Assembly: GCA_024195585.1 (NCBI GenBank)
Contig: SWBL01000160.1
Span: forward strand, 1 to 64,000
Direction of reading: 5' to 3'
Origin: Aureobasidium sp. EXF-3400
Taxonomy: Eukaryota; Ascomycota; Dothideomycetes; Dothideales; Saccotheciaceae
DNA: 64,000 nucleotides
Positions within the stretch are counted from its first letter, which is position 1. The number at the start of each line of letters is the position of its first letter. The notes under the pieces were generated by a model. That model did not search any database. It was not told where the DNA came from and was given only the letters and a program-made list of their open reading frames with translations. Position numbers and translations under genes: made by a program. Positions 55,824 to 64,000 of the stretch are shown one piece after another.

Positions 55824-58235
55824 TTACTTTTTCTTCTTGTCTGCGCCAGATGCAGTGCTACCCAGAATTGAGTCGAAAGTCAAGTTTGGATTGTACGCAC
55901 TGACGGGTCTTGCTGCTCGAGTTTTGTCTAAAGACAAGTCCATACCGAGTCCCATTGGTTTTCGACTTTGAATTCTGCCTGCAGGACTGCTACTCCTACT
56001 CGACGGCAACTGTACTCCAACGGCAGCTGGCGGGTCGAATGGCTGGAGATCAAGATGGCATTGCGATTGAAGTGCGGAAGCTCGTGCTGCGTCTCCGGCA
56101 CTCCATTTCTTTGCTGCCCGCCAGCAGTGACTTCGGAAGTACATACCCTCAGCACCATGGTGGAAAAGGCCAGCAGGTAGGCAAGCGATACCTCCTGCTC
56201 TGACTATCCCAGTACGACTGGCATCACGCAGAGCATCCTCCCTCGCCCAAGGCACACCAAATCTCGGAGACTCGCAGAGAAAATAATCTACGCCTTTGGT
56301 ATGCTGAAGCTGAGGTCCGTCAACAGTGACTAATGGTAAAGTTTGCAGTACGGCATAGACGAACAGCCATTGGCCCATGCGGATTTCCGCCAACTCTTTG
56401 ATAGTGCAATGTTTCGCTGTCTTGCGCTCGACTTCTCTGAACGAGTTCAAGAACAGCGAAGGTGGGACATCGGTGTTGTGTGAAGCAGTCATGATCTCCG
56501 CAATGTCATCGTCTTTCAACTTTTTCGACATGGCCTTCAGTTCTTTCTTCGCGTCACCCCATCCATTGGACCGGGTTTGTCTTAGTGATGGAAAGAGTGG
56601 AAGATCATAAGGAATCGGCGGCTTTACTGGCGGCGAAGAGCGATCATACTCACTCAGCACCGCACGAAGCGCTCGCACTCGTGGGGCATCAGTATCGCTG
56701 TCGTCACCCGAGAGACCATCCGCGGTACGGTTCGTCAAATTCGAGCGATCTACCAAGAGATCGTATACAGCGCAAAGATCGTGGTACAGTTCTTGACAAA
56801 CTATTCTGTTAAGACCACTCGTTTCCAAGTCGTTTTTCTTCGAAGCTTTGGGCGGCCACGAACCGAACCGATTCTTGTAAAACGATATGACAAACTTTCG
56901 AGTCGCGAGGAACGAATCCCGCAGGACATCGAAGTCAACATCCTTGCGCTCATCGACTGTCTTACTGTTTAAGAACCCAGAGAAGAGTTGTGGGAATTCA
57001 AAGTCTCCCAATGTGTGTTGAACGCTCGCCGTACGTTTCTCCAAGTCCATCGCTGCACGGCTAAGCCTGTTGGTCGAGATAGGGCTGATGAGTCTGAATT
57101 TTGGACATCCAGGTCTCAAGAGCTCGTTGTATTTGCCGACAGCATGTGTGAAGGCTTCATTGTACAACTTGATATTCTTCATTTGCTCTCCGAGAACAAT
57201 GCCCTCGATGGTCTTCTCACGGCTTGATCTCACGTCTGCCAGACCGAGCTCGTCCACATACTTATCGAAACTGGCTGTCGCAACATCGCCAAACGTGGAA
57301 CCATCGGCATTGGAGAATCCGAATTGTTTCAGAGTTTCCGAGATCTTGATAAAGATAGAGAATACAGTAGGTGTCTCAGGCGTGGCCACCAAGCACTCTC
57401 CAGCAAGAAAGGCGAAGAGGTTGCGCGTTGCAATAAGTGTCTCCTCGTCATCAGATGTTCCGTGGGAACCAGTGGGCACAGACAGGGCCATATCCGATTT
57501 CAGTGTGATTGGTAGGAAGAGCTGGCACCCTGAGCCAGTCCTGGGAGTTGTGGGAGGTGTATGAGGGCCACCAGTGTTCGTTTTGATTTCTGACAACAAA
57601 AGACTGTCAGCACATGCTTTTACTGTAAGAGTATTTTACATCTCCGATTATCTCTGCTTTTTTTTCAATACAAAACACTTACCATTTTCAGAGGGCAGAA
57701 TCAACTCAGACAACAACTTGGACGAGGCCAACAACGCCGAACTGAGTCTGAATGAAGCACCCTTGCCAGAAAGCCTTGGGAATATATGTATCTCGCAATC
57801 TGCGGTATCATCCCACAGTTCTGGCAACTGCTCTCCACCAGTCAGACGATCGAGGTCATAGGGTCGTCGTTCTGAGTGACCTATGACCCAAGCCGCAGGC
57901 CCTCGTTCTATGCTCTCGGTGCTCTTGCTTCGTCCAAACCATGATCTGCGACGGTTCTTCTTCTGTTCTCTCTCGGTGACAGGTGCGTTCAAGGCACTGG
58001 CTGTCGATGCTCTGTCAGAAGGTGATGGTGGAGGACTTCCATTGCGAAGACGAGACGATGGTCTCGATTGGGTATTGGGTGATCGAGGACTTTGAGGTTC
58101 CGGAGTGGCCAGGAATCCGGCCTTCTCGGTAGCGGGAGATGCTAATGGTGAACTCTGGGCACTGCGAGTGGACTGTCCAGAAACGCTCCGAGACTGGAAG
58201 AAGATCGATGCTGTCTTCTGTAGGCGGACACCCAT
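55824..58235 (-). CDS. Conserved filamentous-fungal protein of unknown function, 772 aa
   Basis: Two exons (57683-58235 and 55824-57589) with a 93-bp intron give 772 residues; the start is the Met before Gly-Val-Arg-Leu-Gln. The N-terminal ~125 residues are Ser/Pro/Arg-rich. At ~135-185 comes a conserved block: Ala-Ala-Trp-Val-Ile-Gly-His, then Pro-Tyr-Asp-Leu, then Glu-Leu-Trp-Asp-Asp-Thr-Ala-Asp-Cys-x-Ile-x-Ile-Phe-Pro. It is followed by a beta-rich stretch that looks like the start of a BTB-like fold (inference). I recall this block from large unnamed ascomycete proteins, possibly Pfam DUF8004, but I cannot confirm the number. The rest is a long helical domain with no membrane segment. The C-terminus is basic and ends in four Lys. 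Function unknown; probably cytosolic. Confidence 0.82.
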
Positions 58236-58302
58236 AGTGATTGCCAAGAACTTTGGGATGAATATATATACTTCGTCGGTGAAATATTTCAACAGCCTCA
58301 AA

Positions 58303-59038
58303 TTATCGTATGAAGGGGAACAACGAAGCTTTAAAGAGTGTGACAGAGGACGAGAAGGACATCATATCACATAGCTGTCGGATTCTAAGGCCTTTCCATT
58401 GCTTTGTATCTCCAAACTCGTGCATGCATGACGCAAGCCGATGAGCCGAGAGAGAGGCGAAGTCTGCATAACGACCAACGAGCACAGAGGAGGCCATGTC
58501 CTTGGAACAGTCCGTGACACCGTTCGGCGTCAGAATTAGCAAAGTTTCGGACGCCAGACTGACACGTCCTCGTCTTCGCAAATCATCGCCCTGGCTGCTG
58601 GACGCCCTGTTGTTCATGCCCTCATGGAAAGCGGTCAGGCGGCTGTCTGTTTGCGCATGCTCTTCCGACCGGATCATCTGTAGCACCTCACATGCCTGCT
58701 GATTTTGCACTTGCGTTTTCCCCTGCTCTCTCCGGGCGAGGATGCCGGCGAAGTTGCCGGAATCAATCTTCTGACCTCCGGCAGCTGTATGTTTCTTCGC
58801 GCCAAGACCGCTGTCGCAGCGTCGGCCGCGCGTATACGACGAGTACGGAGTACCATGAAGTTCGTTCAATGCATCTAAAATTTACAGATAACCAGTTAGA
58901 AATAGCTGTACTACCCTCTGTAGGGTATGTGTCTTCGTTCTGGAATCGATTGTTCCGTTCTACCGTCCTTTGGGCTCATGCAAACGCCTCCTGATGACTA
59001 CATTCCTCGGAACATATTTTTGGCTTATACTCACCCAT
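58303..59038 (-). CDS. Candidate small gene squeezed between two minus-strand genes
   Basis: A low-confidence model. Minus-strand positions 58303-58874 are open for ~190 codons but lack an early ATG. Just before them is a good acceptor (TTTTAG at 58875) with a CTAAC branch site. A GTGAGT donor at 59034 follows ATG-G at 59035-59038. Joining these gives a 191-residue protein that starts Met-Asp-Ala-Leu-Asn-Glu-Leu-His-Gly. The intron would be 160 bp, longer than any other here. The protein is basic and Ser/Ala-rich with no known domain. It sits 27 bp after the NRDE2 stop and 68 bp before the start of the next gene, unusually tight for this window. It could instead be 5' leader of the 772-residue gene. 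Confidence 0.35.
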
Positions 59039-59064
59039 GCACATGTGTTGTCACTAGACAATAT

Positions 59065-62000
59065 TCATTGGTTCTCCTGTCTTGAGCGACCATCTGTTCT
59101 AGTGTTGAGAAAGCTTTCGACCCCGTCCACTCTTATGCGAAGCTCTCTCTCAACGAGCACATCGTATAACCTCTTCAGGTCTTGAGTGCTCCAGCGCAGT
59201 TCATCGTCCCTATCAAATGTCTCCAGACCTAGTAAGACCCAGTTCTTGGACCAAGGAAGGTGGTGCAAACCAGAGAGAAAGACATGCTTCAACTTGTCGA
59301 AAAGGTTTCGCTCGGTGACACTTCTTTTGCCCACTGCGAACCTCTTCGTGGCTTCTGCTTGGGCCGCTTGCTTCTCGAACCGGAACCACATCACCCAGAG
59401 CAGCTGTGAATACCTAACGGGGCTTCCAACTGTCATTAACGCGCGCTTGAATGTTGATCTTACCGACTCCGCTGTCGAGCCAGAAGACTGGCTTTTGTAT
59501 CGAAGCAGCTCTTGGTTGATTGTGAATGACCAAGTCACAAGAGGTGATTGGCCGTGAGTGAGCACTTGAGTTTTGAGTATTGACCTTACCCTGTCGTCAA
59601 GCCGGAAACGCACTTCATTGTCGCGATACATCTCGAGGAATATGGTGTTATCCGGGAATCGCGCAATACTTGTCTCCAGCTCGAAGCGTACAAAAGCAGG
59701 TCTATACGGTTGTCTTTGACGGATATGATATGCGATTATGGCGGCCTTGACTTGGTGTAACATCTCGATGAGCGCATGGTCATTTGATAATCTCTGTTGC
59801 GCTGCATTGCATTGCTCATGTACTGATTCCACAGACGCTTGCAGTGCCTCAGGTTCCGTGAGATACGCAACAAGCGCCAGCATCTCAGCGTTCAGTGCAG
59901 CCAGCTTGGATTGGGATTGGCCGAGCGCATGCTCGAATCCGTCTCTGAAAGCATTGCGTAGTCTCAACGATGTCGCACTCGATATCAAATTGGACCCAAT
60001 GTTCTCCACGACCACGTCACTTCCGAAAGACGCAAGATGCGACAGCGCTGTGTCAGGTTGATTGGCCTCTAGATCGCACCATATCCATCCTCGCCAGAGT
60101 AGGACAAGCTCTTCCTGTGCTGCGTGCGAAAAGCTATCCTTCATGTTGATCGCGCCTGACCAGATCTGAGCAGCTCTCTCAGTCTGACCCAACTTTGCCG
60201 CGATTGTGGCACATGCATTGTAGAGTCGGGGACTCGATGGTCTCTGCTTTAGAATGCTCTTGGCGACCTTCGAAGCCTCCTTGGGAAAGCATGAAAGCAT
60301 GAAAGCTAGATAATACTCGGCCAAATCGTCGTTGTTGGGAAAGTGTTTCACCATGCTTGATAGTACCCTTCGGGCAAAAAGCATGACCTCCTGCGTCGGC
60401 TGTTGATTGTGAGCGTCCTCCTCAGACGCTGGTACCAACAGATCTTGGAAGACACGGGAGAACAGAAGATCGGTTGATGTCTGATAATTGTCGATGCGCT
60501 GTCCATTCACCCTGCTCCCCTCACTGGCTGGAGGGTTGAGTTGCAGCAGACCATGTTGGAGAAGGATATCTGATCGCCACTTGGGCTGAGGTAGAGTATC
60601 CTTGCCAGTAGTCATTGACAAGCTTACGCTAGGGAGGCCCAGGTAACACAACATAGCATCAAGCAAATCAAGGTGGTCGAAGCCAGCCGCCGTTGACTCG
60701 ACAACATCGCGAATGTCGGAAAAGAACACGATGTGGAAAGGATCATCGGCACCAGTATCGTTCATAGTCCTCCCAGGAAATTGTAGGAACTTGCCCGTGG
60801 TTCTTTCCAAGGCTGAAAACGACTTGAATGCTAGTTTCGGATCGAATTCTTCCTTGGGAGGTGAAATTTGTGAACCAAATGCCATAGCGTCGCCCTCAGA
60901 GGTAGCGAGCCATCCTTGTGCTCCAACTTCACCAAATCTCGGGTTCTCGTTTTCCCAAAATTGCTCAAAGGCGGCAAGAACGTGGCTATCTTCACCAGAG
61001 GCGAGGTGCTCTGGCCTGAATAAGTGGTACTCGCAGAGAGCTTGCCATGTGGCTATGGACAGCTCATCATAACCGGTGTCTAGTAGGAAAATAGTGTAGC
61101 GCAGAATTAAGTAAAGCAGCATGTTTCGAGTCTCGAGTTCATGGCCTGCCTTGGTCTTTGAGCTGAGCGTGCGAAGACTGCGTATGAAGAAGGCTTTGAC
61201 ATCTTCGAAATGGAAATCGACTGGATTAGCCTGGCAAGCATTCAGATATCGAGTCCAGATAGAGAAGTTCTCGGGATGTTGTTCAAGAATTTCCTGGAGC
61301 TTGTGTATGTATTTCTGCACATCCCAGGCAAGAGATGCCTCATGTAACAATGCTAAAACCAGCCGCTCATATTTTGATGCTTCGCTGACGGGGAAATGCT
61401 TGAGAGCTTTCTCATAAATAGCTATACGCATATCTGCTAGGGTCTGCCTTTCTGTGTTTGTTAAGGACTGGGCATCGGCGCCAGGGCTGACAAGGTGTTC
61501 CTGATGGTTTGCTAGATTGATCCAGGCTTGAACGTCAGAAGGATCCGATTTGGTAGCTCTAACGAATTGAATATTCCGCTGGCGAATTTGCAGCTCTGCA
61601 GCCGAGGCCTCATGCAGGATTTCCCCTTGTCGAGGGTTGTGCGAGTCAACGTCCGTGGACTGACTGAGATATTTGAATGAGTCATAACCATCGTCCATGA
61701 ATTGATGGTCGTGGTCGGTGGTAGAAGGTGGGAAGACCACGAAATCTTCGGCCAGATCTAGCTCGTCTGCGTCACGCACCTGAGGGGCAGAAAGTTCTTG
61801 GTTCCGTTGGCGTTTCAGAAGCAATCGCTGCGGGATCTGCTTGTGGATGGCAGATTTGTCAGTAATCACGACCTTGTCAAGCGTGCTCTCGGCGCGATCT
61901 ATCTTGAACCTGAGATGGAAGCCCAGGATATTTCCATAACCCGCTCGGTGATAGGCAGGGATACTATATTTGTGCAGTCTTTCATAAGCGACGTTTTGTT

Positions 62001-62334
62001 GATCACCCTTTCCGTCAGCAACGAAGAGACGAGAGGTTTCGTCATGGCGCACCAGCGCCGTGGTCTTGGGGGTATTGGCTTCATGATCAAGTAGGTTCCG
62101 GTCACGACGAAGCGAATCAGATGTCTTCAATCGATGTTCAGATGAGCTACGATGGCGACGAGACGAATGCTCCTGACGTGCACTGCTTTTGTGATATTTG
62201 ACAGGGCCATTATCACGTTCGGGACTCGGATGGCGCTTGCGAGTTGTTGAAGATAATGAGGTTTGTTCTTGTGGTGCTGGTTTCTTTGCACGAAAACTCG
62301 AGAACTTGGGCACTTCCTTAGAGGGCGCCGACAT
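59065..62334 (-). CDS. NRDE2 homologue (nuclear RNAi-defective 2 family, HAT repeats)
   Basis: A nuclear RNA surveillance factor; relatives in animals and fission yeast (Nrl1) bind the Mtr4 helicase and splicing factors and act in nuclear RNAi or heterochromatin RNA control. A single exon of 1,089 residues from the ATG at 62334. The N-terminal ~95 residues are Arg/Ser/His/Lys-rich (nuclear, low complexity). A conserved block at ~110-140 (Tyr-Ser-Ile-Pro-x-Tyr...Gly-Asn-Ile-Leu-Gly) and a following acidic stretch precede the NRDE-2 helical domain (~245-600), which begins with a half-a-TPR-like repeat containing Asp-Val-x-Ala-Trp-x-x-x-Ala. Further helical HAT-type repeats run to the C-terminus. 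It shares a short divergent promoter with UTP10. Confidence 0.9.
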   Translation of the reverse strand: MSAPSKEVPKFSSFRAKKPAPQEQTSLSSTTRKRHPSPERDNGPVKYHKSSARQEHSSRRHRSSSEHRLKTSDSLRRDRNLLDHEANTPKTTALVRHDETSRLFVADGKGDQQNVAYERLHKYSIPAYHRAGYGNILGFHLRFKIDRAESTLDKVVITDKSAIHKQIPQRLLLKRQRNQELSAPQVRDADELDLAEDFVVFPPSTTDHDHQFMDDGYDSFKYLSQSTDVDSHNPRQGEILHEASAAELQIRQRNIQFVRATKSDPSDVQAWINLANHQEHLVSPGADAQSLTNTERQTLADMRIAIYEKALKHFPVSEASKYERLVLALLHEASLAWDVQKYIHKLQEILEQHPENFSIWTRYLNACQANPVDFHFEDVKAFFIRSLRTLSSKTKAGHELETRNMLLYLILRYTIFLLDTGYDELSIATWQALCEYHLFRPEHLASGEDSHVLAAFEQFWENENPRFGEVGAQGWLATSEGDAMAFGSQISPPKEEFDPKLAFKSFSALERTTGKFLQFPGRTMNDTGADDPFHIVFFSDIRDVVESTAAGFDHLDLLDAMLCYLGLPSVSLSMTTGKDTLPQPKWRSDILLQHGLLQLNPPASEGSRVNGQRIDNYQTSTDLLFSRVFQDLLVPASEEDAHNQQPTQEVMLFARRVLSSMVKHFPNNDDLAEYYLAFMLSCFPKEASKVAKSILKQRPSSPRLYNACATIAAKLGQTERAAQIWSGAINMKDSFSHAAQEELVLLWRGWIWCDLEANQPDTALSHLASFGSDVVVENIGSNLISSATSLRLRNAFRDGFEHALGQSQSKLAALNAEMLALVAYLTEPEALQASVESVHEQCNAAQQRLSNDHALIEMLHQVKAAIIAYHIRQRQPYRPAFVRFELETSIARFPDNTIFLEMYRDNEVRFRLDDRVRSILKTQVLTHGQSPLVTWSFTINQELLRYKSQSSGSTAESVRSTFKRALMTVGSPVRYSQLLWVMWFRFEKQAAQAEATKRFAVGKRSVTERNLFDKLKHVFLSGLHHLPWSKNWVLLGLETFDRDDELRWSTQDLKRLYDVLVERELRIRVDGVESFLNTRTDGRSRQENQ

Positions 62335-62651
62335 GTAGAATCGATGTGCACTGAGTTCAAATCAAAGTCGGCGAACGAAGCAGAATTGCCTTCGATGTTG
62401 AGTGATGTGAGCGGGAGTGACTAGCGGGTTCCGCTGACCGCCTTCGGTACACCTGCCGTGGTGGACGCCAAGAGCAGCGAGTTTTTGGCAGAAGCTGGAA
62501 CTTTTTGAATACGGCAGGAACTGCTGAAGGGCGATACGCAAGACAGAATCTCTGTCGCCGCCATTTCCACCTCCAGGCCGTCAACCAGCTTTGTGCGATA
62601 ATACTTCCGTCCGAGACAGTTGGGCTCCTCCAGGCGACACCAATCGGCACC
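62335..62651. promoter_or_regulatory. Divergent promoter, NRDE2 / UTP10
   Basis: 317 bp between two divergent start codons (62334 minus, 62652 plus). Both genes act in nuclear RNA metabolism, so coordinated expression from a bidirectional promoter is plausible but inferred. Confidence 0.55.
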
Positions 62652-64000
62652 ATGGCCACAGCTTTGCAACAGCAGTTGGCGCAAATCGCCAAAAAGTCGA
62701 CCGACCAACTCGATCTCAAGGCGCAACGCGCCCAGCACAGCAAGTCGTTGTTGTTCGACCCGCGTGTCGCTTCCAACCAGACTTTTGAGACCATCTACCA
62801 AATATGCGCCGAGGCCTTTCAGGAACTATGCATGCTCGACGCCCGCTTTGCGCCCTTTGCCGCCAATCTTTTCAGCGAACAGTCAAAGTCCGAGGAGCGA
62901 ATCAACCTGACCAAAAAGGAGAATGAGCATTTGGACCACATCATCGACAGTTTCCTGGGCCTTGTCAGCTCTAGGCTGCTGCTACGGCCGGGTCTCAAGG
63001 CCGTCGAGTGGCTCGTTCGTCGTTTCCGGTATGTGTCTGCCACGGCCACAGCACACAGTAGCAGCTTTGTTAACATGTCTGCAGTGTGCACGAATACAAC
63101 ACCGAGTCTCTTGTCCTCACCTTCCTTCCGTGCCACGCAAATCCCATCTTCCCCACCATGCTGTCCATACTACCTAAGACACTTCCTCCGACCTTGAAGT
63201 TCTTGCAACCATACATTCCCAGCCTGTCGAGTCCTCCCAGTCAGGCTCTGATATATGCCGCCATCAACAACCCCTCGTTCTTCACTGCCTTCAACACCTA
63301 TGTCGTCCGCACCTCCAACTTGGGCCACCACTCTGTCATGCTCCTGCAATTCTGGGCTGGTGTTATGACCCCGACCATCAACGGTATGCTCGACGCTGCT
63401 ATGTCCGGTCGCGCAGATGTACGCAGTCAGCGTCAGGAGGACTTGTTGCTTCGTGTCGTTCCCGTACTTCAGCAGACACTGCGCATCAAGAACGTCCCAG
63501 AGCTCTTCCTCGGCTCCTGCATGATCATCTGCGTCCTGGTCTCCAAGACTCAACTCGACGACAGAGTCCTTGATAGTCTCATGGATGCAGTGTCTCGAGG
63601 CTGGTCTTCGCAGACCCTGGACCAAGGTTTGGCCACTGCTGCAATCATTGCCGAAGAGCGTCAATCATTGAAACTCACTCGTCCTGTCACAAAAGCTCTC
63701 ATGAGACTCCCCGACTTGGACTCTCGTATGCTGGACCTGCAGACAAGACAGCACACCGGAAAGCTTCTTACTGGTCTTGCTATGACTTCGCTTGACGAGG
63801 CTTCGAGCGACGAGGCCTTTGACTTGATCGAGAACGCTGTCACCTCAAACATTCTAAATCTGGCCCAGAAGGCTGCCATCATCCGACTCTTGTTTTCTGC
63901 TGTGTCCGGGCTCCAGGCATCGTCCGACTCTGCTGCTTCTCAGCAGCGTCTTGCCCGCATCTTTTCAGCCCTCTGCCAGTCACCTAACACACTACCACTG
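62652..64000 (+). CDS. UTP10: UTP10, U3 snoRNP / small-subunit processome protein (5' part)
   Basis: The N-terminal part of a very large HEAT-repeat protein (HEATR1 in animals) needed for early pre-rRNA transcription and processing in the nucleolus. Exon 1 is 62652-63028. A 56-bp intron (GTATGT to TGCAG) leads to exon 2 from 63085, which is open to the right edge, so the gene is truncated by the window and not broken. The N-terminus keeps the family pattern Leu-Gln-Gln-Gln-Leu-Ala-Gln-Ile-Ala, then a Ser-Leu-Leu-Phe-Asp-Pro segment and a Thr-Ile-Tyr-x-x-Cys helix. The split codon rebuilds Arg-Arg-Phe-Arg-Val-His-Glu-Tyr-Asn, and the later Leu-Pro-Tyr-His-type segment reads Phe-Leu-Pro-Cys-His. 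The remainder consists of helical HEAT-like repeats. Confidence 0.92.

Noticed and set aside
1..64000. tRNA, 5S rRNA or CRISPR arrays
   Set aside because: I scanned the spacers for the tRNA B-box (GGTTCRANNCC), 5S internal-control sequence and regular spaced repeats on both strands and saw none. CRISPR is not expected in a nuclear fungal genome.

Overview
The window is nuclear DNA of a filamentous ascomycete (Pezizomycotina), most likely a dothideomycete. Genes lie on both strands about 2.5 kb apart. They carry short introns (mostly 48-93 bp) with GTRNGT donors and CTRAY-like branch points. The set is typical of that group: a Som1/Flo8 regulator, a Boi-type SH3-SAM-PH protein, an Ync13-type Munc13 protein, NRDE2 and Rok1. 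No genus can be named from sequence alone. I rebuilt 25 protein genes exon by exon (24 complete, one cut by the right edge) plus one weak candidate gene. I saw no tRNA, rRNA, CRISPR or intact transposon.

Layout. 1-1655 has no convincing gene. 1656-4951: three proteins of unknown function. 6585-11942: an Ino4-like bHLH factor divergent from a Munc13/Ync13-like C2 protein. 12659-13552: a conserved unknown with an Asp-rich tract. 13915-22725: a metabolic block with a GH1 beta-glucosidase, a DUF1479 oxygenase-like protein, a choline/amino-acid permease and a xylitol/sorbitol dehydrogenase. 23117-25152: U5 snRNP 40 kDa WD40 protein head-to-head with TRAPP subunit Bet3. 26230-28639: Som1/Flo8. 31374-35579: a fungal unknown, a Cmc1-type twin CX9C protein and an HSD10-like SDR. 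About 35745-36150 is an AT-rich tract with RIP-type dinucleotide bias, touching the start of a chromodomain gene (36179-37541). 38252-44548: a MIZ/SP-RING protein divergent from a Boi/Pob1-like scaffold. 45380-50000: an L-rhamnose-1-dehydrogenase-like SDR, the helicase Rok1 and ATP synthase subunit g. 52517-54086: a processive GT2 glycosyltransferase with a PY-motif tail. 55824-64000: a fungal unknown, a weak small-gene candidate, NRDE2, and the 5' part of UTP10.

Most genes are single-copy housekeeping genes (splicing, ribosome biogenesis, mitochondria, trafficking, polarity), with carbon-catabolism and cell-surface genes between them. The points most worth checking are the RIP-like relic that forms the promoter of a chromodomain gene, the PY motifs on the GT2 tail, an apparent mitochondrial presequence with a second start on the xylitol-dehydrogenase-like enzyme, a stop-free 48-nt intron near the Som1 C-terminus, a 9-nt micro-exon in BET3, and the small candidate gene between NRDE2 and its neighbour. 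I found no clearly new multi-gene system.
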